In this document: positions 33,001 through 42,100 of the stretch, piece by piece
How positions within the stretch are numbered: the first letter of the stretch is position 1
Layout: each line of letters opens with the position of its first letter
Assembly (NCBI GenBank): GCA_002794785.1
Contig: NBBA01000006.1
Coordinates: 1,612,001 to 1,676,000 of the forward strand
Length of the DNA stretch: 64,000 nucleotides
Origin: Coniferiporia sulphurascens
Taxonomy: Eukaryota > Basidiomycota > Agaricomycetes > Hymenochaetales > Hymenochaetaceae
Reading direction: 5' to 3'
Translations under genes and position numbers: made by a program
Notes under the pieces: model-generated
The model's input: the letters and a program-made list of their open reading frames with translations, nothing else
Database searches by the model: none
What the model was told of the DNA's origin: nothing

Positions 33001-33980
33001 TCCTTCATGATTCATTATCAAAAAATATTCACAATCTTTTAATATATACAGACGGTTCAAAAAACTACAAAAATAATCAGTCCATCACCATTTCTGCTTT
33101 CATTATTTACCACAATTCCCAAGTCGTCGATCTCGGTCATTTTTACTGTTCCCCATCTGGTTCCTCTTTTGACGCTGAAATGCATGCCCTCGCAAAATGT
33201 ACAGAATGCATCACTCTTTTCCATCAACGTCATATTCTCTCATCTTCTCATATTCATAACATTCACTTCTTCTCTGACTCGTCTTCATGCATCCCAGCCA
33301 TTATTGATTTATCCCCTCACACCACCCAATCTTCTTCCTATATTTTCAGAAAGTTTTCTGACTCTTTTACATCCAACATGCATCACCACATTCATCTTCA
33401 CTGGTCTCCAGGCCATTCAGGAATCCCGGGCAACGAAATTGCGGACAAACTTATGCACTTCTCACCAATCAGCCGTCCTTACCTACTAAAAACATACACT
33501 GGGGAAAAAGAAAATATCAATCTCAATGCAAAACTCAACTGGGCTAATCTCATACAGGATACAAAAAACATTTCGGATTCTGCATCATTCAACACCATAT
33601 CCGCAGTTTCTTCATACAAACTTCCCAAATTCTGGAAGAGTTTCTACTACCCTCGAGATATCTCATCCTGCATTTTCCACACGATAACAGGACGTGGCCA
33701 CTTTGGCGACTATTACCGACGTTTCATACCCACACTACCCATTTCGTGCCCTTGCAGCGAACAAATACAAACTCAGGATCATATCATCCGACATTGCCTG
33801 CTACTCAAATTCGCTCGCATTCAGGCCTTTGGGAACATTATCCCGCCACCAGACCATATTCTTTTTACTAAAGAAAATTACCTTCAAAAACTCACTTCAT
33901 TTTTAAACTCATCCACCACATTTACAAAAGCTTTCACAGTTCACAAACCTATTCCCCCATCCCGATTTTTTCCACCATAG
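30034..33980 (+). pseudogene. LINE B ORF2: endonuclease, reverse transcriptase, RNase H
   Basis: The endonuclease has LQLNVAKSG, LVLQEPF, CYNYGSG, MGDFNLHHPEW and YSSDHIPIT. The reverse transcriptase has NNSAPGISNISY, ALAIDIKGYF, GIPQGSPISPIL and AYVDDQLILV. RNase H has LLIYTDGSKN, FFSDSSSC and HLHWSPGHSGIPGNEIADK, and a CPCS...H...C cluster follows. Premature stops are all TGA: 30841, 31590, 31599, 31845 and 32628. A one-base loss near 31256 shifts the frame from EQQAHVF-like sequence. The final stop is TAG at 33978. Confidence 0.88.
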
Positions 33981-34160
33981 TAGATTTCTTCAGAACCTCC
34001 GAACCAACCACTCATACAAAACATCGTCTAAAAACCAGGAACTTTATACCTTGTTAATCTCCTCTTGCATGATACTTCAAATGGTCTCATATCCACGTCT
34101 TTTACTTTGTAATGTAGCGGTATATAAATGCAGAATTAAAAATTAAAATAAAATAAAAAA

Positions 34161-34174
34161 AGACATGATCAAAT
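34161..34174. repeat. Target-site duplication of LINE B, right copy
   Basis: AGACATGATCAAAT is identical to 27467-27480. Eighteen bases further on, the host intron ends (AAAG at 34192) and exon 3 starts. Confidence 0.9.
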
Positions 34175-34468
34175 AGTAACTCCTAAGGAAAGACCAGGAA
34201 TCCGCTTCCCTCCCTCATGAAGACATCAGATCTATCCGTGTAAAGATAACCCACATCAATTTGAGTGAATTCAAATCAACAAGCTACTTCTCTCCAGAGC
34301 TCTTCTCAGGCCCCTTACACGAGAATAGCAAGAGGGCTGGCATGCACAGAATTTGGTAAGAGCTACGATTAGGGCAATTCAGTATGTGGTGCCTGCCCAT
34401 TGACAAAGAAGCAGCCTAGGCGAGCCTCATCATGTAAGCAACCAAATTGAAAGATCTTAAAATCTACG

Positions 34469-35028
34469 TGTTACAATTTTCCTTTACTTTCCCTTACTGC
34501 ACTGACTCACTTCCTCTTTGTCATCATCAGTCAGTGCAACTCCCCCATTTCTCTTCCTTACTCATCCTTATTTGCCTTGCACCATAAGACACCATGATGA
34601 CGCCATATCGCACCATGATGATGTGCTTTGCTTACTGATACCTTCACTTATACTACCAAGACCTTCCTTGGGTTTCCATGACCTTCCATAGCCATGTAAA
34701 CACACCTAACCAAGTCGCTACAGTAGCAAACACATAGAGTAGCATATAAGCATGTACAGTCGGTAGCACAAGTCCTAAGCTTGTGCTCTTTGTTCATACA
34801 AGCCCATTATATGCGCCTCAGTGCCATCTGTGTGCTCTACCTCATCCTCTGGCACTTCATCGTAACCCGACTCCTCTAAGAAGACACCATACACCTTCTT
34901 GATGATCAGGAAGCCCCATCGCCAATCATCCCCGCCTTACGACATCTAGGAAGCCCCGTTGCCGTACCATCAATCTCGATGATCAGGAAGCCCCGACATT
35001 GATCACCACGTAACCGTTGAGCTTAACA
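34469..35028 (-). mobile_element. Solo LTR 2
   Basis: This is a 560-bp copy of the same LTR family in reverse orientation, with TGTTA...TAACA termini. The target duplication is CTACG (34464-34468) against CTATG (35029-35033), one mismatch. It lies in the intron that follows exon 4 of the DUF7918-like gene. Confidence 0.88.
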
Positions 35029-35725
35029 CTATGCACATTGTGGTAGACAATGAGGTGCAGTGGTAGTAGTTTGAGAGGGAATGGGGTTATCAGTGTAAAC
35101 CGATGTATTTCGTAGTAGAGACCAGCTCTCCTTATATACATCTACCGTGAGCTACGTATACTATAACTATCATAGCTCCTATTGTATGGCGTTATTGTTG
35201 CATTATCATTCACTTAGTAAGATGGGTGTTCATATGACCATCTGTATATTTATATCATTCGTCATATTTATTTAATAAAAGACCCATGGAACAAGTCCAT
35301 TTGATCCATTACATGTCGAACCTATTGCTATCTTTGAATTTTTATACAGACCTTGAGGTAAGATCCACCTTGTGTGGTTGTACTGTTAAAACCTTACAAT
35401 TAATATGTTACATGCCATTCCGACATCACAAAAATCCACCAAAGCTTATTTCCGCTTTTAGACCATATAATCTGGATGCCAATCTTACACACCTTGTATT
35501 CAAGTATAAGTGGGTTATAATAAAAAATGGTGGCATTGCATAGCCTTTAAATTCATAAGTTGGGTTGTAATGCAATATACTTGTTGACAGATTTGTTGCA
35601 TAATCATATTCATCTTATATTCACATTGTATGGCTATGGCAACTCTTATATCTGTTTGGGATTATCTTGCTGTTTGTCTTGAGTGTAATTACAATGTTGT
35701 AAGCTGAATATATTTAAAATGTAAC
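35029..35725. other. A/T-rich segment of unclear origin
   Basis: It lies between two solo LTRs. It contains several short open frames, none with a recognisable domain. TTTATTTAATAAAAGACCCATGG near 35270 looks like the end of an older mobile element, but I found no matching terminus. Confidence 0.35.
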
Positions 35726-36284
35726 TGTTAAGCTCAACGGTTACACGGTGATCGACGTCGGGGCTTCCTGATCGTCGGAACTGATGGTACGGCAATGGGG
35801 CTTCCTAGATGTCATAAGTCGAGGGTGATCGTCAATGGGGCTTCCTGATCGACGATGTGGACGCGGTAGGCTTCTTATAGCGAGTCAGGTTACGATGAAG
35901 TGATGAATGGCCAAGTGGCACACAGTAGACTGGTGGTAGCAGATAATGGGCTTGTATGAACAAAGAGCACAAGCTTAGGGCTTGTGCTACTGAAGTTACA
36001 TGCTTATATGCTACTCTATGTGTTTGCTACTGTAGCGACTTGGTTAGGTGTGTTTACCAGCCTATGGAAGGTCATGGAAACTCAAGGAAAGCCTTGGTAA
36101 TACAAGTACGATGATCAGTAGGCAAAGCACATCATGATGGTGCAATAAGGCGTCATCATGGTGTCTTATGGTGTAAGGCGAATAAGGATGAGTAAGGGAG
36201 AGAAATGGGGGAGTTGCGCTGACTGATGATGACGAAGGAGAAGTGAGTCAGCGCATGAGGGAAAAGTAAAGGAAAATTGTAACA
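35726..36284 (+). mobile_element. Solo LTR 3
   Basis: This is a 559-bp member of the same family with TGTTA...TAACA ends and an exact 5-bp duplication GTAAC (35721-35725 and 36285-36289). It has the same internal GGGGCTTCCT repeats as LTR 1. Confidence 0.92.
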
Positions 36285-36341
36285 GTAACTGTATTGAAGG
36301 GATAAGATGGCTATGTGGACAATCTACACAGTGGCCTTTTT

Positions 36342-36658
36342 TAAGGCTGGCTTGAGGAATGGGAGGAAGTTCTCACAGGGGGCCACACAGCCACAAGCTA
36401 CTGCTGACTAAGCTAGCTTTTTGGCTGCCTCTAACCAAATAACTGCTTTGTCCCCCAAATATGTTGAAGTATGTGGGGAGCCCCATAGAGTAGAGAGGCA
36501 GAGCTATTTACACACAGCTTAATCCTAGTTGAGCAAGGGACAGCTTTATTTTAAGGCTGGCTTGAGGGGTAAGAGCATGTTCTCACGGGGGGGGGCCACA
36601 CAGCCACCATGCTTTGCTGACTAATCTAGCTTTTTGGAGGCCCCTGACCAGATAACTG
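36342..36658 (+). repeat. Pair of ~105-bp direct repeats
   Basis: 36342-36445 and 36552-36658 both run TAAGGCTGGCTTGAG ... TTCTCAC ... GGCCACACAGCCAC ... CTGACTAA ... TAGCTTTTTGG ... ATAACTG with scattered differences. The 106-bp spacer is unique. They are probably part of an old mobile element; no coding capacity was seen. Confidence 0.7.
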
Positions 36659-36856
36659 GAGGGCTTCGCCCCCCAATAATGTTTTACAAAAATGCAGCAA
36701 ACATAACCAAGGGCCCCAGCCCTGCACCCTTTCTGATTGGTACAAGGTGTAGGAATCCGTGACCGCAACAAGAAAGGACTTACAGAATTTTTGTTGTTTG
36801 TGTGTGCACGTGACCGTGGAAATTATTAATCAAGACTGTATAGTGGTACTGACTGA

Positions 36857-37666
36857 ATGCCCTTTGACCCTCAAAGGGTTGTCCATCACTGTCGTGACTG
36901 TCCCTGCCTCGTCGCTCTCAACCAGGACCGAAGGGAGCTCAGAAAATGTCTCGGCGGCTACACCTTCCGTGACGGTCTGGGTAGAGGTGCGTATGGTAGC
37001 GTCTTCCTGGCAGAGGCGCCCTCGTCCTCAAGTCGCAAGCTCGTCGCGGTCAAGGTCGTCCGTCGCTCAAGGCTCACAACACGGAGGTCCCTCGACCTGC
37101 TCGTTGCAAAGGTACGTTGCCTAGAACAACTGACCGCTACAGGGTCAATGTTCTTTACGCAACTCTACAAGACCTTCTGCGATGGTCACAACTTCTACGT
37201 TGTCACCGACTATCTCAAAGGCGGCACACTGCGCGAAGAGATCGTCACCTGGGGATCTAGGATCAAGGCCGACTGCATCCTCTTCGTCATGGCTCAGCTC
37301 GTTGGGGCCCTCTCTCAGCTCCGCAATGCAAGAATCATCCACCATGACCTCAAGCCCGAGAACATACTCGTCGATGCCCTCGGGGCATCATCATTGGCGA
37401 CTTGGGTATGGCTCGACAACACCTGCCATTTCAATCTGTGGCCGGGTATCCGTGTACTGGACGCAGCCAGGGGAGCACATCGCTTTCAAGGCTGGTCACA
37501 GAATTTGCTCACGGATAGCGGTGGACTCCAGTTCGTGTCACTCAGTCAGTTCACAGAAATAACTGAGGGCGCACTGTTTGCGAGTCCGTTCACGGGGGAG
37601 CCGACGATGCTTACTGTACGCAATTTTTACCCCCTTATTTGCAGGACTTGCTCGTGCATACATTGA
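36857..37666 (+). pseudogene. Ser/Thr kinase fragment, frameshifted
   Basis: It is intronless and G/C-rich within A/T-rich debris. The N-lobe is clear: YTFRDGLGRGAYGSVFLA (Gly loop), VAVKVVRRSR, FYVVTDYLKGGTLREEI, then RIIHHDLKPENILVD with HRD changed to HHD. The frame then shifts at about 37380: IIIGDLGMARQ (DFG to DLG) is read in another frame, and the APE region in a third. No C-lobe follows. It could be a captured or retroposed gene piece, and its parent is not in this window. Confidence 0.65.
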
Positions 37667-38215
37667 CGTCCCATCCATTTACCCGCGAACAGCCTGAGGA
37701 AAGCATGTCAATCCAGCATTCAATCGGCACAGATATCATCATGCAACTCTACGACGTCGGTAATTGAACCCTCGTCTCTGCCGTGCCACACGCTTGTTCT
37801 TGCAAGGCTGACTCCGCCAGCTGACCAGTTCCCTCGCTGTTTACGGGACCACGCGTCGAGGAGGCGATATGGCACTCCGTGTGCTGGCTTGATATTAAAA
37901 TCAACTATAGAGTAATTTATTTGTAAATATATTTTACAAGTTTTAATATATTGTGCGTTGCTTGTCAACAACTGCTGTGTGAATTCTGCAGAAGATCTGT
38001 AGTCCTGGTATGAAGTTTTGTAGACTTCTGTAGTGTACACAACAATACCTAAAACCTGCATGTCTCGTAACTTTGTACAACACTAACTGAAAATGACAAG
38101 TCTTACAAAAATATTCAATTCTTATATAACATTATATTGGGGGGACTGTTGGGTTTATTCGATTACACGCCTTTTACGCATTACACGCATTTTATTACAA
38201 TATAATGTAATATAA
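37667..38215. other. A/T-rich debris ending at a gene breakpoint
   Basis: No gene was seen. TGTTGGGTTTATTCGATTAC at about 38149 resembles the start of an LTR, but no partner end was found. The open frame of the DUF7918-like C-terminal exon begins abruptly at 38216 after a TAA, with no acceptor, marking an insertion or deletion boundary. Confidence 0.4.
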
Positions 38216-38795
38216 TTTCCGTCACTTTTTTGTGATGGAGACATACTACAAGCATTGCAGATCATTCCTTGTAATAAGCCAAATAAAGCTGTAAAAGAAC
38301 AGGTCCCCCAAGTCATACCAAGCAATTCCTCCGTTTCAAATGCGCCTCTGAATAAAATCAACACGGATAGGGATCCCAAGACCAAACAAAAAGTCAAGGA
38401 CACTTATCTGAAGGAAGAACTCTCGCCAACCAAGGATGATGAAGAACTTCGGCAGCTCCTGGTGCGTAGTTTCTGTCCAATCTTCATGACGTTGTGCAAG
38501 ATCTCAATATACCACCGCCCACGCCTCTTCAGGAGGAACAGGCTGAGGTCGAACGTGATCTGGCAGAACTGGAAGAAATTCGCAGACTTAAGGTCAAATG
38601 CACGAAACTGTTTTTGGTTGTGACTAACTGAAAAACTCTATTGTTACACAGAAGAAGCAGGCCCAGATAAAGCGCAAGGTCGAACAATTTTGGGGTCGCG
38701 CTCGTTCTGTAAAGAGGGTCAAGCGTGAAGGCGATGTCGGGGAAAGCTCTTCCGTGAAATTTGAGGACCACATTATCGACCTGACTGATGGTTGA

Positions 38796-39193
38796 TAGAC
38801 TCAGGATATTCAATTAAGATGCTTAGACGATTTCCATATAATTCCCCGCTGATTTGCTTTGTCTATTGGGATTCAGAAGGACTTTATTAATAGCATTGAT
38901 TGGACCATCTGCTCCTCCAGTTTTGAGCCTCTGTTTTCGATGAATTCAAACTGCCGTGAAGAGGACTGATGTTTTAAGCATTTTCGACACGGGAAGAGCC
39001 GAGAAAGGCAAAGACTAAATGTTAAGCGAATCTCGAGCGCGCAAATAGATTCCGTTACATAATCTACATATTCACGGCCACGACTACAGCCACGGTCTAC
39101 TCGTCGTCAAGGTTCTCAGCGACGGCGCACGTTGGCGAGCGAACACGGAGGCACTTATCTTTCGCATAGTCACTCATGAACAAGTAAAGTCGC
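38796..39193. other. Intergenic, promoter side of the calcium channel gene
   Basis: No coding signal was seen. This holds the 3' flank of the DUF7918-like gene and the upstream region of the calcium channel. Confidence 0.4.
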
Positions 39194-42100
39194 ATGGATC
39201 CGCGAACGTCGCCTCGACTTAGCCCAGACGACTTCCAGCTTGCACATTCATCTGGCGACTTCACCTTGACGTCCGCCATAGACCTCAGCGGCACACCAGC
39301 TGGCATTGCTGCGTCGACCCCGTCGAGCCCTATCAGCCTTGCAACCAGAGAGGGAAGCATAAGTAGACGACGCCTCAGCTGGGGTAGAATGGAGCGACAA
39401 CACGTTGATATCCTCAACGACCCCCTGCGTCTTGATACTACAGCCGTTGCTGCTATCGGCTCTACGAATACTGATGTTGACCCTTTCGAATCTGGAACGC
39501 CCCAGGAGGGAGACCCCTTCGCCCGCGAGCGTTTCTTCATGTCTAGGTCTAGCTCCGGCGCGAACGCCTCTGAGGCCTCCCTCATTCCCACTCACCGGCC
39601 CAAGTCCGTTACATCCTCCGATTACAACGACATTGATCTCGACGACGATGAGACGCGGCTCACCTCTTTCCCGTCAGGTTCCTCGAGGCGTAATCGCGAT
39701 TCTGGTGGTATGTCTGGCCTTGACCTTGAGCGCACTCCAGACAGCCGCCGCAGCCGACGTAGAAGTACGCTACGCTACAGCGTAGCACCTAGTCCAGGCG
39801 AGCGGCTCCGCTCCGTAAAACGCAATTTAAGACGTGTCTCTTTGCGTGTTGTGAACCTCGCGGGTGCTGGGCTCGAGGAAAAGGCTAGGGGGCGTCCGAT
39901 TCGTTTGCCGGATGAGAAAGGTGATCGGGAGCATATGCGTACCCGGGGGAAGGAGCGCGCGCGTATGGATGCTAGAGAAGAGGTAGAGGAAGAAGAGGAG
40001 GAAGAATTGCCCGACCTTGGTACTCGAATACCGATACGCGGACGTGCCCTGGGCTTCCTGGGACCCACGAGTCGGATACGACTCGCTATGTTTCGATTTC
40101 TTACTTATTCGTACGTATTCCTCTGCGCGTGTGCAACGCGATTAATAGTATATATGAGCGAAGTGGATGCTGATGTTCACACATGCTGCCTAGGTGGACC
40201 GAACCCGTCATTCTCCTTCTCATCCTCTTCAACGCTATCGTGCTCACCATCCAGGCCGCACGATCGTTTACATTGCCCGACGCGACAAACGATGACCCAA
40301 ACCCTTTACCATCTCCTGTACGCGGCTATTTCCACACATGGGAAGATTATACGTTGTTTGCTCTCTTCATCGTCTTCACGTGAGTTGTGCCCAACCTTGC
40401 CTGTCTGCGTTCCTCACGTTTCCCCAGACTCGAGGCTTTCGCGCGCATTGTTACGTCGGGCTTCCTGCTTGACCCGGAAGTTCCCGTTTCTGCTCTTTAC
40501 AGAAACATGTTTACGGGCCTATCGCATGCGGCACCGCTACAGCCGTACGCAGGCGATATAGTACCACATTCGAACTCTTTCGCGTCTGGCGTCACCCGTA
40601 GCGCTTCTCAGCACGCTGTATCCAAACCCAAACTGAATGCTGTCCTCTCCCAGTTGCGCACAAATGTAAGTGCGCCCTTCGCATTGGCGCACCATAAAGC
40701 TCCCTCCGCGCTTGTACCTCCGCAAGGTGCGACCAGACAGCGCAGCGCAAGTTTGCTTCAGGAGAAAACAAATGGCTCTGCTTCCGATATGGCTACGTCT
40801 GTAACACTCGAGGGCGGAATGCCCCCGCCTCACCATATGCATGATCCACGTGGTGCTTCAAAGCCGACCTTCTTTTCGCGAGCACTGAGGAGTGCCGCTA
40901 CTAAGGATGCTTCTGGCGGCGAAGGAAAACACTCTCAGGAATATATTGGCCTGCCTTTTCGGCTGAGCGTATATACTGCACAGGATCATGTAGCACGTGG
41001 AGTTCCGTACTTGCGTCATTCCTGGACACGACTTGATTGCGTCGCGGTGCTAGCATTTTGGATAGCATTTGCGCTTGCCCAGACTGGTACGGAGCGTAGC
41101 ACAACCCGGCATATCGCAGTGTTTCGTGCCCTGAGCGTGCTACGGACAAGTCGTCTTCTTGCCGTGACAAGCGGTACAACCGTGAGTGCTTGACAACTCA
41201 TGTATACAGTTCTTATTGACTTACTTTTTAATTTTCAAGACGATCATGCGGTCGCTGAAACGCGCGCGTCCGCTCCTGACGAATGTGGCATATTTTGTGC
41301 TCTTCGCAATGATACTTTTTTCGTACGTGTTTTCCCTTCCTTTATATGGTCAAATGGCTTGCTTACCGTGAACATAGTATCATTGGCATCCAGTCATTCA
41401 AAGGATCGTATCGGCGCTCCTGTTTTCTAGAGCCAACGCAGGGCGAGAGCGAAATCCAGCTCGGCCAAATTTGTGGTGGGTACATCAACTCTACCTCGCT
41501 GAACGTCACCGGATACATTATGAGTGACGGGACGACCGCATCGAGTGCGAAAGGGTACATATGTCCATTAGGTCAGTTATGCAAGGCAAGTACTACTTAT
41601 TGTCTTTGCGGGCCTTTTCTTGTGTTAATACTGCGTGTAGGAGGCGGATAATCCGAACTCGGGTATCCAGAGCTTCGACACAATTTATTTTGCGGCTCTT
41701 GAGGTCGTAATTGTCGCGTCAGCGAATGGGGTAAGCCATCTTCAACGTCCGTGCGCGTCTACAATACTGATTTCAGTTATATTTCCTTTTTTTATCTACG
41801 AAGTGGTCCCCAGTGATGTACAACATGATCGATGCAGAATACTTTGTGTCATGCACCTTTTTCATTGTCTGTATTATTGTGCTCAACTTCTGGCTGATCA
41901 ATCTGTTCGTCGCCGTGATCACAAACACGTTCTCCGCCATCCGCAAGGACACACAGAAGAGCGCGTTCGGTGCTGCCCCGTGAGTCCTACCATGAGTTCT
42001 TTCACGAGTTATACTACTTATCTTTCCTCGAAGGCTCGGTTCATTAACGGATGAGCTTGATGATGATTATACCATTAATGAACGGTCTGCATCTGGTACA

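Larger units (their letters stand above)
27481..34160 (+). mobile_element. Tad-like non-LTR retrotransposon (LINE B), full length, decayed
   Basis: This element is about 6.7 kb, plus strand, between 14-bp target duplications. It carries ORF1, ORF2 and an A-rich tail of AAAAT/AAAATA repeats (34130-34160). The domain order is the same as LINE A (CCHC knuckles, endonuclease, reverse transcriptase, RNase H), but it is A/T-rich and clearly a different family. It sits in a 54-nt host intron in sense orientation. Six TGA stops and at least one indel inactivate the two ORFs, while the frame is otherwise long and clean, so the copy is not very old. Confidence 0.92.
27049..38795 (+). pseudogene. DUF7918-like gene split by transposons
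   Basis: Exons 27049-27168, 27255-27444, 34193-34355 and 34415-34433 join in frame and give 164 aa: LLFDCGLYIEVDGKRLQEYS, TVTTWIESESEK, EFIFGFQ, LELEVFVDG, SIRVKITHI, SGPLHENSKRAG, HRICLGEP. This resembles the basidiomycete family annotated as DUF7918, whose function is unknown. The C-terminal part resumes at about 38216 with DILQALQIIPC and continues through exons ending 38461, 38533-38592 and 38652-38795. It includes a coiled coil (LRQLLEEQAEVERDLAELEE) and the end IIDLTDG. LINE B lies inside the 54-nt second intron. LTR 2, LTR 3 and other debris lie after exon 4, and no splice acceptor precedes 38216, so a piece of the gene seems lost there. I rate the full-length gene broken; a truncated product is possible. 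Confidence 0.72.

Noticed and set aside
20231..33980. TGA decoded as tryptophan in the LINEs
   Set aside because: TGG is used freely for Trp in the same ORFs, nuclear genes here use TGA as a true stop, and several TGA positions correspond to Arg rather than Trp.
35286..35543. 85-codon ORF in the A/T-rich segment
   Set aside because: No similarity or motif; it lies among transposon debris.
34469..36284. One large element bounded by inverted LTRs 2 and 3
   Set aside because: Each LTR has its own 5-bp target duplication, so they are separate insertions.
38155..38403. 82-codon minus-strand frame near 38.2 kb
   Set aside because: It overlaps the C-terminal exon of the DUF7918-like gene, which has better support (DILQALQIIP, in-phase introns).
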